From: Didymella arachidicola | Lineage: Eukaryota; Ascomycota; Dothideomycetes; Pleosporales; Didymellaceae | Assembly (NCBI GenBank): GCA_016630955.3 | Contig: CM049986.1 | Span: forward strand, 186,001 to 250,000 | DNA: 64,000 bases | Direction: 5' to 3' | Translations under genes and position numbers: made by a program | In this document: positions 45,436 through 55,987 of the stretch, piece after piece | How positions within the stretch are numbered: position 1 is the first letter of the stretch | How the letters are laid out: each line of letters begins with the position of its first letter | Notes under the pieces: model-generated | Database searches by the model: none | Told to the model about the DNA's origin: nothing | Seen by the model: the letters and a program-made list of their open reading frames with translations, nothing else

Positions 45436-46587
45436 TCATGCCGCATCCAAGGCCTCGATCCACTTCCCTGACCACGACGTAAACTCGTCATCTGTGCCAA
45501 CCCAGCTTTTCTGGACCAGTGCCACTGCGCTCTTTGCCTCGTTGCAAACCTTCTCGAGCTCTGCTTCTGCTTCCTCTTGCTCAAGTTCGTAGAATGTAGA
45601 TGCCAGATCATCGACCGTGTCAGGGATGGTTTTCAAAATGTGCATAAGGCGGTCTAGCTTTTGCGCTGACGACTCTGAAGCGACGTCGCCGTTTGCTGAC
45701 GTAGCTGCTGTGCTCACTGTCGCTGGATTCGAGTCCGGTGACACAACAGGGAAAGTCTTCAACCTTCTCTTCCCAATGGCCTGGTACATGATACCGACCA
45801 TTTTGAGCTTCTTCACGCTGCGATCCAGCAACACCTTCAAAACCTTATCATCCTTACCAATCTTATTCTGCGCCCCGAAGAAATCATCCTCGTCACCAAA
45901 CCCATCTTCATCCGCACTCCCCTCCGCTTTGTCCCCATCATCCTCATCCGCAATATCCTCACCCCACTCCTTCAACTCCTCCACAGCGTCAAGCAGCACA
46001 GCCCTCAACTGCTGCGCCTTCTTGAGCACCAACTCAACCACGCCCCCATTACACAGCCTCAGCAACTCATCACACACATCCCATACCACACCCGTCCGCT
46101 CCAAAACATCCTTCTTCTCCACCTCGCTGGGCCCCGCATCCTTGCCGCTCAGATTTTTGCGCGCCTCACTCATACCCAGCACGAGCGCGAGAACGTCGCC
46201 CCATGCGCCCACGAGCCGCTTGACTTGAGCGCGCAGCTCGCTCCGCATTATCTGGCCCAGGTCATCGCGCAAGGTGGATGGGGGGTTGTAGGATGCTGCC
46301 GCGACCATACCAGAGAGTGCGCCGGATGTTACGTCGCCAATCTTGGTGATCAGGGCGCTTGGCGTAAGGGGTGGTGTAAGGAGGAGGAGTGAGAGCGTGG
46401 TTGTGTGTGACTTGAGGAGTGTGGTGGCGGCGTGGATTGCGGTAAGGGGGCCGTTGGGCAGATCAGGCGCGTCGGTAGAGGTTTTCGCATCTTTGGAGGG
46501 CGTGAGGGACTTCTGGAAGTGCGAGAGGAGGGTTTGCGTGGTTTGCGTCAGGGAGATGAGTTTTTGAATGTCTTTTGGTGGCGTCAT
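45436..46587 (-). CDS. GCIP/cyclin-D1-binding protein 1-like, 383 aa
   Basis: Single exon with ATG at 46587. All-helical protein resembling the Grap2/cyclin-D-interacting protein (GCIP, CCNDBP1) family: N-terminal helices with HAATTLLKSHTTTLSLLL, the central GVVWDVCDELLRLCNGGV helix, an acidic insert (about 212-238, EDDGDKAEGSADEDGFGDED), and a later KVLLDRSVKKLKMVGIMYQA segment. The C terminus, GTDDEFTSWSGKWIEALDAA, is typical. The animal protein binds cyclin D and HLH factors; the fungal role is unclear, so function is only inferred from the family. Length fits. Confidence 0.8.
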   Translation of the reverse strand: MTPPKDIQKLISLTQTTQTLLSHFQKSLTPSKDAKTSTDAPDLPNGPLTAIHAATTLLKSHTTTLSLLLLTPPLTPSALITKIGDVTSGALSGMVAAASYNPPSTLRDDLGQIMRSELRAQVKRLVGAWGDVLALVLGMSEARKNLSGKDAGPSEVEKKDVLERTGVVWDVCDELLRLCNGGVVELVLKKAQQLRAVLLDAVEELKEWGEDIADEDDGDKAEGSADEDGFGDEDDFFGAQNKIGKDDKVLKVLLDRSVKKLKMVGIMYQAIGKRRLKTFPVVSPDSNPATVSTAATSANGDVASESSAQKLDRLMHILKTIPDTVDDLASTFYELEQEEAEAELEKVCNEAKSAVALVQKSWVGTDDEFTSWSGKWIEALDAA

Positions 46588-48277
46588 CGTGATGGGGTTT
46601 GCTGCACGCAGCAGTGAAGCAGAATTAAAGAGCTGTAGAAAGAAAAGAGATGCTCAGGGCGTAAAGTGCGAGAGCAACGCGAAAACACAAGATATGTTTG
46701 CTCTCACAAAAAACGTGTCGATGGTGTTAGTGGGGTTGAAAAAGCTTATCGATTGCTGACTCGGTGCGTCCAAAAGCCCCTCCTCCATGCTCGACAATTC
46801 GAGTCGTACACCATATTTACTGAATGTACCACTGTCTTTGCTGATGTCCTGCAGTCATAAGACAGCAAAAAAACCTAAAAGCGAGGATCTGCGTGCATCA
46901 AACCACTCTCTTTCTTCTTTCCTTTAACAACTCGTCTTTGCATCTTCAACTTTTCTTCCACAAGCCCAGAAAATAGACTTACACTGAAACGTGGAACTCC
47001 TGCGCTCTAGGATCTGAGACTGAAGAGCTTAGAATGAGCCCCATGTGCAGAGTGTTCCAGCCGTCTCCTCTTACTACCAGAAGTTCTCTTCACTCTGCAC
47101 TGGGTCTACCAAATATTCGATACGAAAGAAAAACTTTTCTGTCATTGGCATACTGACCATCAGGGGTATTCTGCAATCTCATGCTCCTCTGCGGCTGTGC
47201 AGATACCTCTGATTCTGTTCAAAGGCAGTGTATTGCACTTGTACAGATTCATCTGCTACAAGACGAAAATCTCGTGCGTGGGAGAGGCGTTGCGCTGTTT
47301 CGGAGCCTTCTGCCACACCTACAAAATCTAAATGGCGCTTAGACATGTCTTGCCTCCGATCTTTTAGTCTACAATACTGCCGGTCCTTCGTCTGTCTACA
47401 CGACATTTGTCTGCTTAGAAGAACGTGAAAGGGTTCGAACAGCCCTCAGTACCTATTAATAATTCGAACTGAAGTTAATATCCCTCCTCCAGAGTCAATG
47501 GCTTGAGTCATGTACTACGCCCATACTTAATCTGGCGCTAGCCCTGCGTATCTGTGTATCCCGGAGATTCTAAGTCAGACACTTCAAGGCCGCCTCCACA
47601 AAGTCATACTGGCTCTCCAACCAAATAGATGCCGGCTTGGATCCTTTCCTTTCTCCATCCTACATGTTGACCAAGAAGTCCTGGAAATCTGCTCGGGGCT
47701 GGGGTGCGCTGTTCCCTATCGTTTACGATTGTAACGCCAGAATTAAACATGAAGCAAAGCGCTTAGGAGTGACCTTCTATTTGCTTCTTGACATACCCTC
47801 AACTTTTCACTCTCCTTCATCATATTCATGCACTACATTCAAGTCTGAGCGAAAGTCGCGCGAATCATTGAACAAATGCTTTCTTTATATTGGCAAATTA
47901 ATTCTCATATCGATGGGATTTCACCGTGTAAATCAGCTCTGTGGCAATCTGACATTGATGCGCCGCTCAGTCCGGCATGTTACTGCGGTGTGCTCGGCGC
48001 AATGTTTGCTATATCTGAAAAGAGCAAGGCACCATCACATGTCCTGGCCTACTCAAAGATCTAGAAAAATCTGTAACGTGCTTTTCTGATATCATCCATA
48101 CTTTTATCATCACGACGAAACACAGCATTTGTCGAATACCTGCATATTGAAGATTTCTTGCATGGTCTAAGGGCTGTCTGACGTTCGGGTCTCTGTCATG
48201 CACATCCTCTTCGCCCCCCCCCCCTTTCGAGCCCTATTCCGCACTGGGTGCAATGTACCCATGTTACTATCTCGCCT
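46588..48277. other. Intergenic region with a C11 homopolymer
   Basis: 1.7 kb without a supported gene. A run of 11 C lies at 48214-48224. I checked a GGTTCGAAC-like string near 47433 for a tRNA and found no matching arms. Confidence 0.5.
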
Positions 48278-49927
48278 CTAAGTAAGTACGAAGTCCGTCT
48301 CCAGATTAGGACGTCTAATGTCGAGCTGTGGCTCATCGTCAATGTAGTCTCCTACGCCCACGCCAATGACTCGATACGAGAAGTCCTCTTGTCTTCTGAG
48401 AAGGAAAGGAAGTTTAGCCCCATTGAGGATCGCCAGAACGTCGCCCTTGACTATTTCCTGAGGTGAGAGACCGAGTGCATTTGTGTCTGTAACAAATATG
48501 CATGTCCATCCCAGTCCGATCCGGTAAGTACAATCCACACTAAGCCTTGAGACCGCCTGGTGGGCATGATGAGCATCCAAGAACTCTTTCACACACTTCG
48601 ACCAGTCATGGAACTTCCATTTGTATTGTAAACCCTTGATTTCTCCTTCGTCTAGCATGTGACTTGTTGCGACCGAGCCAATAGTAATCCCACGAAGCGT
48701 GATGGTACCAAGATCGATGCTAGATCGGACACTGGTGCGCACGCTGAAGGTGTCTTTGTGAAGGCTGAACGACTGGCACTGATACGAGTCATAATTTTGC
48801 GAGTTGCAGCTCGGAATATGGAAGATCTTGTCCCTCCACCTCTTCCACTTTTGCCTGAACCGGAAGTCTAAGCACCAGGACGGCTGCGCAGTGGGCCCTT
48901 GATTGACTTTCAAGAGAAGGGCGTCAAGATTTCCAGTACTGGCGATAATACTGACCATGGCTTGCTGAAAGATCAGATCCAGTGGTTTGGTATAGTTGGG
49001 TTCGAGGCTATGCTCATCCGTTCTTTCTAGAGGTCCGAGTAGGGCGAATACGTAGTCGCGATTGTCCGAGGCTTCCCGCCCGATTGACGCCCAGAACATA
49101 TCTCCAAACGTCAGTCGCCACTTATCTGTGCCTTGCACATGTCGATACGCTTCCTCATATCTGGTACATGAATCCAGAAAGTCGTCGACGGGAGCATAGT
49201 ACATACGGGGCACAATTCGTTTCGACAACCATTCCCTTCTTGTGCTCCGTAGATTCAACCAATTCGTCGATTTGTTGCCACAAAGAAGTAAAGATCGAGA
49301 ATGGATACTAGCAGCCAGACCTTCTTGCAGCGTCCATACACGTTGCCACCACGGACGTGAAAAGAAGTTGTCCCAAGCTACAGCCTTTACTTCCCTGCTG
49401 TCGCTTATATCTAAATAGATATGTTCCTTTGAATCATGATCTGAGAGTTGTGAAAACATTTCATCGCTTTCGGCGTTCCCTTCCCCCAACCACATCAAGA
49501 CCTTGGAGGCGAGGCAGTATATGTCATACATTTGGCGTACTTGACGATTTTTTTCTTGGAGATTCCCCTGATTAATGCAAATTGCATCAATCCAGAGGTC
49601 ACGGGAATCCGAACTGTCTCGCAACTGTCGCAAAACGGCGTGCAGATTGTCTGTGATGGCCAAGTGTGTATTTTCAATGCACAAGTGACGCTGTTGCTCA
49701 GAACCACCCCAGACATACGACAACGCTTCGTACGTAGCTGGCCGGGATTTCAGATCTTCCACTCGGAGTTGACCTTGCAGCGGCGCTTGCGGATCCAAGG
49801 CCGGAAGTAGAGTAAAAACCCTGATTTGCGATGACGAAGGATCGAGTGGGTATCTGAGATATAGATCTTGGTGGGAAGACGCTGCGAGATATGCTTCGGT
49901 CGTGTTGATAGTGTCTGTGGTCTCCAT
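48278..49927 (-). CDS. HET-domain (heterokaryon incompatibility) protein, 549 aa
   Basis: Single exon from ATG 49927. The HET domain is intact: YEALSYVWGG near residue 70, the LWIDAICINQ motif near 110, QMYDIYCLASKVLMWLGE, and the SRPWWQRVWTLQE motif near 195. A C-terminal helical region of unknown role follows, including SDNRDYVFALLGPLE, common in HET proteins. HET proteins often trigger cell death when incompatible strains fuse, but most genomic members are uncharacterised, so a role in self/non-self recognition is only inferred. No partner gene (for example a NACHT/STAND protein) lies next to it; the neighbour is an MFS transporter transcribed on the same strand. Confidence 0.92.
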   Translation of the reverse strand: METTDTINTTEAYLAASSHQDLYLRYPLDPSSSQIRVFTLLPALDPQAPLQGQLRVEDLKSRPATYEALSYVWGGSEQQRHLCIENTHLAITDNLHAVLRQLRDSSDSRDLWIDAICINQGNLQEKNRQVRQMYDIYCLASKVLMWLGEGNAESDEMFSQLSDHDSKEHIYLDISDSREVKAVAWDNFFSRPWWQRVWTLQEGLAASIHSRSLLLCGNKSTNWLNLRSTRREWLSKRIVPRMYYAPVDDFLDSCTRYEEAYRHVQGTDKWRLTFGDMFWASIGREASDNRDYVFALLGPLERTDEHSLEPNYTKPLDLIFQQAMVSIIASTGNLDALLLKVNQGPTAQPSWCLDFRFRQKWKRWRDKIFHIPSCNSQNYDSYQCQSFSLHKDTFSVRTSVRSSIDLGTITLRGITIGSVATSHMLDEGEIKGLQYKWKFHDWSKCVKEFLDAHHAHQAVSRLSVDCTYRIGLGWTCIFVTDTNALGLSPQEIVKGDVLAILNGAKLPFLLRRQEDFSYRVIGVGVGDYIDDEPQLDIRRPNLETDFVLT

Positions 49928-50287
49928 ACTGAACGAGTCCTGGGTTCGATGTTTTGCACTTGCTCTGGTCGTGTTTCTCGTAGATTAATTTAAGCAGGAT
50001 AAAGTGGCCATACGATAGCGCCGGAGATGGCAATACTATTAAGGCCGCGTGCAAGGTTCTCAGGTGTCACACCGTCCAAGATTCGCAGGTGTCAATTTGT
50101 GCAGTGTGATATGTCGAGGCTGTGAGAGAAAAGAAGGGAACCAAGACCCCCACCTGCGCACCTGAGCATGACTGCATATGTAAGCTACGCGAATAAGGTT
50201 AGCGCGGCCACAAGTGCAGCCCTTGAGACTGTGAAGTTGATCAGAGCCCGCTGACTGCCACTTGCTTGTACATCAAGCTTGTACAGA
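49928..50287. other. Short intergenic region
   Basis: 360 bp between the HET gene 5' end and the MFS gene 3' end; presumably the HET promoter. Confidence 0.5.
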
Positions 50288-51820
50288 TTATACTTTGGCT
50301 CTTATCCCATAACCTCCAAACGCAATCCTCGCAGCCAGCAACAAAGCCGCACTGCCAAACAGCGTGCACCCACCAAATGTCCAGAGCGCATCGAACCCGC
50401 TATGATCGAGGATGGCACCTCCAATCGGCGTACCAATAAGCACACCCAGTGCCACGATCGCAAAGCTTTGCCCCAGCCTCGTCCCAATCTTATCTCGCTT
50501 ATCTTGACTCAGCCTGACAATGATAGTGGGCGGAAGACTAACAAAACTGCCAGAAAAGAACCCATAAAATGCCATCAACACGCAGATACCCGCGCTGTTG
50601 TTGACTGCGATGTAGCTAACGCACAGCACGCCACTGATCAAACAGCATGGGATAACCACGTTGAACGGCCCAAACCGATCCGCAAAAACATTTGGAATGA
50701 TCCGCCCAAACACACTCGTCGAGTTCATAATCGCAAGAAGATAGAACGCGAGATTCTCGTTGGTCAAATGCCTCTCCAGCGCATAAATCTGCGCATAGAA
50801 AAACGGCATATACAACCCCATAAACCCGCAAAAGAAGCCAACAACCTGCAGCGAGTACGCCGGTATGCAAAACGCCTTCAAATCGAGCAAACTGCGACTC
50901 TTGGCCGGTAGCACACGGACGCGCATACACACGCACGGCACGACCATGGTCGCCAGGATAATGAAGCCGAGCACTCTCGTCGTCCACGCGAACCCAATCT
51001 TCGGCAGCAGGTTGTGGAACACAATCGGATAGATGACGCCGCCGAAACTGCTCCCGGCCGCGGCGATGCCAATCGCCATGCCGATCCTGGTGCTGAAGTA
51101 CGTGCTCAGGATGGCTACGCTGGGGACGAATAACGCGCCGGTGCCGATGCCGATGCAGAATGCTTGCGCAAGCAGGACTTGCCAGTACGAAGTGCACAGC
51201 GAGAGCATCATTTGCCCGAAGACGAGCATGAAGGAGCCGAAGAGGAGAAGTTCGCGGAAGTAGCCGGCGTCGTAGATGGGGCCTGTTAGGGCGCCGACTT
51301 CGAGGAGGAGGAAGGCTTGGATGCTGCCGATCCAGGAGATGCTTGAGGGAGAGGCGGAGGGGAGCAGGGTGGTTTCGTAATAGGCTTGGTAGGAGCCGAA
51401 GGTGTTCTGTTTGGGTCAGATATGTGGGATAGAGAAGGGGTATGGAGGACGCACGATGATGCCCCAGCTGTTGAACAGAAGGAAAAACCCGCCTAGGACT
51501 TGCAGCCATGCCCACAGACCGCCGTTCGGTATGCTGCCTGCATCTCGCACGCTGTGCTTGCTTTTCACTTTCTTCAGTCCCTCGCCATCTTCGATTACCG
51601 TCTCTTGCCCAGCAATGCGGTCGTCTTGCGTCACGTGCGGTTTCTCCTGGACTTCCTCGACTGGAGCATCGCGGATCGCCAAACTCCCGTTTGACTTCTG
51701 GCTGCTCAAGGGCGAAATCTGCGTCGAATCCTTGGAGATTTTCTCGTCGTAAGTTGGTTCAACGGCGTTGCGCGGCCCTGCATCGGCGGCCGCCGTTGTC
51801 GCGGCGCTTTGCTGATCCAT
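50288..51820 (-). CDS. MFS transporter, monocarboxylate-transporter-like, 494 aa
   Basis: Two exons, 51820-51455 and 51406-50288, with a 48-bp intron 51407-51454 (GTGCGT donor, CTGAC branch, ACAG acceptor). A hydrophilic N-terminal tail of about 100 residues precedes twelve probable membrane spans. The first span begins GGLWAWLQVLGGFFLLFNSW, and NTFGSYQAYYET follows at the start of exon 2, both hallmarks of the fungal monocarboxylate porter (MCH) group. Other family-typical segments include GIGTGALFVPSVAILSTYF and GIAAAGSSFGGVIYP. It is expected in the plasma or vacuolar membrane; the substrate is unknown. The ATG at 51820 gives the full length. Confidence 0.9.
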
Positions 51821-52889
51821 CTCTTGGCCAGCGATGCAAAAGTAGAAAACCGTTCGTCGCGTCGGCGCTGCGCAGACTCTTTATGTTCTCCAGGAGGAGT
51901 ATATGAGCTTTTCCAATAGCTATACACAAGCTACAAGTCCCACGCCCCCAGGATCCAAGACGGGTGCGGTTGCGGGTACGGGTGCGGCTCGAAGCTGGGC
52001 TTCTAAGATCTTGGTAAAGAGAGATTCTGGGGAAAGGCGATCATAAGGGAAGGCAGACATGATTACTATTAGCGAAAGCTTAGACCGATCGTATTTAGCA
52101 AAGCGCAGGCAGGAGTGCGGCACGTCCATTCAACCGTTTGAGGCGTGTTCGGCCATTGTTCAGAGCGAGGTGCACGGCAAAAGAACGTGGTTCGTTGCGT
52201 CAAGTGTTATTTCCGCATTATTTCCGCAGTTTCGCGCGACTGGGGCGTTTCGAACTGCCGTTAGCGCGGAAACATGGTGAAAAATGTGTGAGAAATTGTA
52301 AAATGCTGGTTTGAAAGGGCGCTCACCGCTGCAACGGCGATTACTGGAAGATCTGCTAATACGCTACCTGCGTCTGTGAGATCCCGGTGCTGAGTGTTTC
52401 TTCGTCCACCTTTCCTCTCGGAGACATAAGATGACATTGCAGGTCCCCGAGAGGAAAAGTTTCGTCCTAGACACCCAATGAGTATTCTGACTTTTGACAC
52501 ACTGAAATCGACTACATGAAATCTTTTGACTGATCGAATTTTTCAAAGAATGCTGTTTTTCCGCCCACTAGGGCAATTGGACCTACGCCGACAGCTGTGA
52601 AGGAAATGCCGATGGTATACAACGCAAGCCGGGCCTGCCTCATGCCGTCGTAATCTTGGGGAATATGCGTCGTCGCTCGTTCTTGCTTTTCGCCCACCAA
52701 AAGGCGGCCGTGCCATTAATCATGATCAAAAACCCAGTACGCAACGCCCAACGCTCGCTATGCTATACATCCCAAAGAGCAAGCCCACCCAAGTTTTTAC
52801 GTAAGTCGAAATGTAGGAAACGGGTGCCGACATGTTCGAACATGACAGTGTATCCAAGTCGAATGTCAGCGCCATATTTAAGGAAACAA
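51821..52889. other. Intergenic region, possible decayed membrane-protein remnant
   Basis: No intact gene. On the minus strand near 52645-52514 a short frame reads ARLALYTIGISFTAVGVG and continues to a stop, resembling a membrane segment. A possible remnant only. Confidence 0.35.
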
Positions 52890-55074
52890 TCAGGCCTGGC
52901 CGTTGGCGCGATGAGCTGAGACCGTGTATCCAGAAAGGTGCACAGGTGAAGTGCCCACGTGTTCGACGCGCTCCTCGATGTACAGGTTGTCTATCAGAGC
53001 GCTTGGTGCTGCGCTGTCGAGTTGCAGCTGGCCGCGAACGGCCTTTTGGCGACGGCTCTCGCGCTCATTCACAACGTCGTGGAGCACCTTTGCAGCGCCA
53101 GTCCATCCAATCTGATTCGCAGTCGCTCGGTGGTTGAACAGACGGTCGAGGAGAGGGAGAGGCAATGACAGAAGAATGCTGGAGAGCGTTCTTGAGACTG
53201 GGCCAGTCTGTGCGTCGTCGTCTATTGGGGCATCGCCAAAGCGAATCTTGCTCAAGCGCGGGTTGTGAGATGGGCCATGTGCTTCGGTAAGGCTGGGTAA
53301 ACGGGGGTCGTCCCGAAGCTCTGGCGCGATCAGGTACAGATTGAAGTCGGCCGGGAAATTGTATGCGATGAAGTCGAGAGCCGAATTTAACAGCTCAGCG
53401 GCGAATGGGTCGTGAACATCGGTGCCATCAGCAGTGGATCGAGTGGTGGTCCTTGCCGCATAGAGACTGTAGTGAAGGACTTGTACCACCGTGTCCCATC
53501 GAAGGAGCGCTTTAGCAATTTCGACACCTCGTGCTTGCATGCTAGGGATCTGCAAGACACTGCCAGCTGCGATGTAGCTCAGCAGCTGGTCCATGCGTCT
53601 CCGAGCGTCTTTCGACACCTGCGGATGAGGCAATTCCGTAGTGTAGTGACCGAGACCGTACAAGAAAGACTGCATTGAAAGGAGCGGCGCTCCGTACAGC
53701 ACCTTGATGGCTTCTTGGATGGACTCGCTGCTGACGAAGGGGTTCGTGGTGAGTACGTCGACAAGGCGGCGCGAATCGCGAGATCGGTGAGCGGGAGGGA
53801 TGCTTCGACGAACGGCGTTGGCGACAACAGGACTGCGCACGACGACGATGCCGTGAACAGGGATCGATATGTACTGGAATTCGGGCGAGCGGACCTGCAA
53901 AACAAAGTCTGCGAATTCTGGGTTGCCGAACTGGGTAGACAAGTAAGAAGCTAGCTCGAAGGGCGATTCGACCATCTCATCGTTGCGCGGACCAGCGCCG
54001 TTCTGCTGAGGCTGGGCATGCTGCACGTCCAGTCGGTCTGCGACAGGCAGAGGCTCATCAAACTGCGACTTGCTGGGCGATTGCGAGTGAGAGGTAGTGA
54101 CGCCGTTCGCAGCAAAGCGGGCATCTTCTGGAGAAAATGCGCCCTGGTATGGATCTGGGTAGGCGGAAGGACCGGTGGTGAACGGAGGTGACTGGAAGTC
54201 GCTGCCATTGCCGTACATCTGCTCTGGAGGAGGGGGCATGGAGTATGGCGGGTAGATCCAAGGAGCTCCAGCCTCCGAGGGATGGTGAGAGTGACCAGGG
54301 AAGAAGGACGGGGTGAAGTCAGGCGGCGCGAACCCAGGCGGGATGCGCGGCACAGACTGCCTGTGTACACGGCCACTTGCCTCATAGCCGTGAGGAGTGG
54401 CAGGCTGGACTGGCGAATCCTGGACAAAGCTGCCCATGGCGCCATCCACGCTCGGCCTGGCTGGATGGACGCCTTGATCGTAGTTCTCTGCAACCGGTGT
54501 GTTCATGCCACTCATGCTCGACGGGACAAAGGCTGGCGGGAGCTCCTTCCGGTGCACGCCATTTGTGAGCGGTTTGCTGTCGGTGGGAGCAGCTGGAGGA
54601 GCGTCTTGGACATGGTTCGACTCGCCATAGGATGCTGGTGTTGGCTATCAGCGGCTGCGAAGCCATTTTGGGAAATTTACAGTCTGAGGACTCACCTGGA
54701 GCTTCGGCTACTCGCTCCACCTCTCCGTCCTGCGACTTCGCTGGAGAGCTCGCCAGGACTGGAGCCTCGGCTTCCACCTCAGCTTCAGGCTTCTCGATGG
54801 AGGCCTTGGACTCGGGCGTCAGAGGGGTCTGCACGACCTCTGCCGGCGCCTCTTGGACCTTTTTCTCCTCCACTGCCGGCGGCTGGGACTGCGGCTCCGA
54901 CTCCTGCTTGGGCTGGGTCACGGGGCCCTTGTGCGACTCGTCGGGAGTGATAGGCCTCGCAGCTGGCACCTTACGTGACAGACGGTGAGGAATGGCAGGC
55001 ACAATGCGCGAAACGGGGCGGCGCGCCTGCTGCTTCTGCACTGGCCTAGCGGCATCGGCAGAAATTGAAGCCAT
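52890..55074 (-). CDS. Large protein with a divergent BTB-like region, 707 aa
   Basis: Two exons, 55074-54696 and 54634-52890, with a 61-bp intron 54635-54695 (GTGAGT donor, ACCAG acceptor). The first about 320 residues are disordered, Pro/Glu/Ser-rich. Around residues 330-400 the segment FADFVLQVRSPEFQYISIPVHGIVVVRSPVVANAV looks like the core of a BTB/POZ fold (a short beta-strand region followed by a buried helix). A long all-helical region with many aliphatic residues follows, ending SAHRANGQA. The start at ATG 55074 gives MASISADAAR. Conserved fungal proteins of this layout are uncharacterised as far as I recall; the BTB assignment is moderate. It may act as a scaffold, but this is not demonstrated. 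Confidence 0.75.
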
Positions 55075-55987
55075 AATATTGGGTGTATGTACAGTCAAAG
55101 GAGCGTCTGGAAATAGCGACTCCAAGATAATTGCGGATCAATGGGCTTGCCAATTATCCTGGAGCGCCGAGGGAGGTGTGAGGGCGGCGTGAGTTCGAGC
55201 GGTGGGGTGCGTCGGAGAGATCGCAGTGAAGACCCCACAGATAAATCTGCGCTATGACATGCAACGAGAGCGCTTTGGTGTTTAGTCAGCAGATACTCTC
55301 AGCGTGACGCGTCTAATGCGGAGAGCATACAACAACAGTCGAACATTGTGTTGGCCTTGTAAAACGTGTCAGCCTAACGTCAAAACACGTTCCTTCCTCG
55401 AGTATTACTAGCCATCAAGCCCGCCAGCACCCACAACACACGAGGAAGGCAGCCATGAGCCTAAGCCGAACACCGCGAGATCTGCGCCAAGTCCCTAGCA
55501 TGCGAGAGCACAGCAGTGGTATGGCTAAGAAGAGAATCTAATGGTGTCAGTCGGTTTGAAGGCGAAGATTTTGACTTGTGCCTTTGAGCAAGAAATGTCG
55601 AGAAACACAGCCAGACGGAGGTCAGACGTGCACGCATTCAACTCACAGCTTGTAGCGCCTAACAAGCAGTACATAATCGTACACTCTGATGGTAGTAATT
55701 TTGTTAGCTAAGAGTCACCAGGTCTCGTCTGCCTCCAGATATCTCTTTCCTTATGAGCGACCTTTCGCACACCTTCCTCCGGTAATCCTACGCAGCCACT
55801 GCTTCTTTCTCAATCTTCTGACAACAGAGCCACAACACGCGGTCGCGATAACACCATGTTTACGTCCTCAATGCGTGACTCCACTCTCAGCCTAAGTCAC
55901 TTACGTTCGCTACATACCTAGAGTTACGACGACATCTCTCCTTCTCCTAGATCTCCTGTTGCACATTCTCTACCTTTACACCTGATT
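55075..55987. other. Divergent promoter region
   Basis: 913 bp between the starts of two divergent genes. The right end is CT-rich (CTCCTTCTCC and similar), typical of fungal promoters. No other feature is supported. Confidence 0.5.

Noticed and set aside
44457..45611. 384-codon minus-strand open frame across the CFEM gene
   Set aside because: It is the antisense of the Ala/Ser-rich CFEM exons and their introns; no domain, while the plus-strand gene has clear splice sites and eight cysteines.
47420..47450. GGGTTCGAACAGCCC-like string suggesting a tRNA T-arm
   Set aside because: The arm does not pair properly and no acceptor, D or anticodon arms fit around it.
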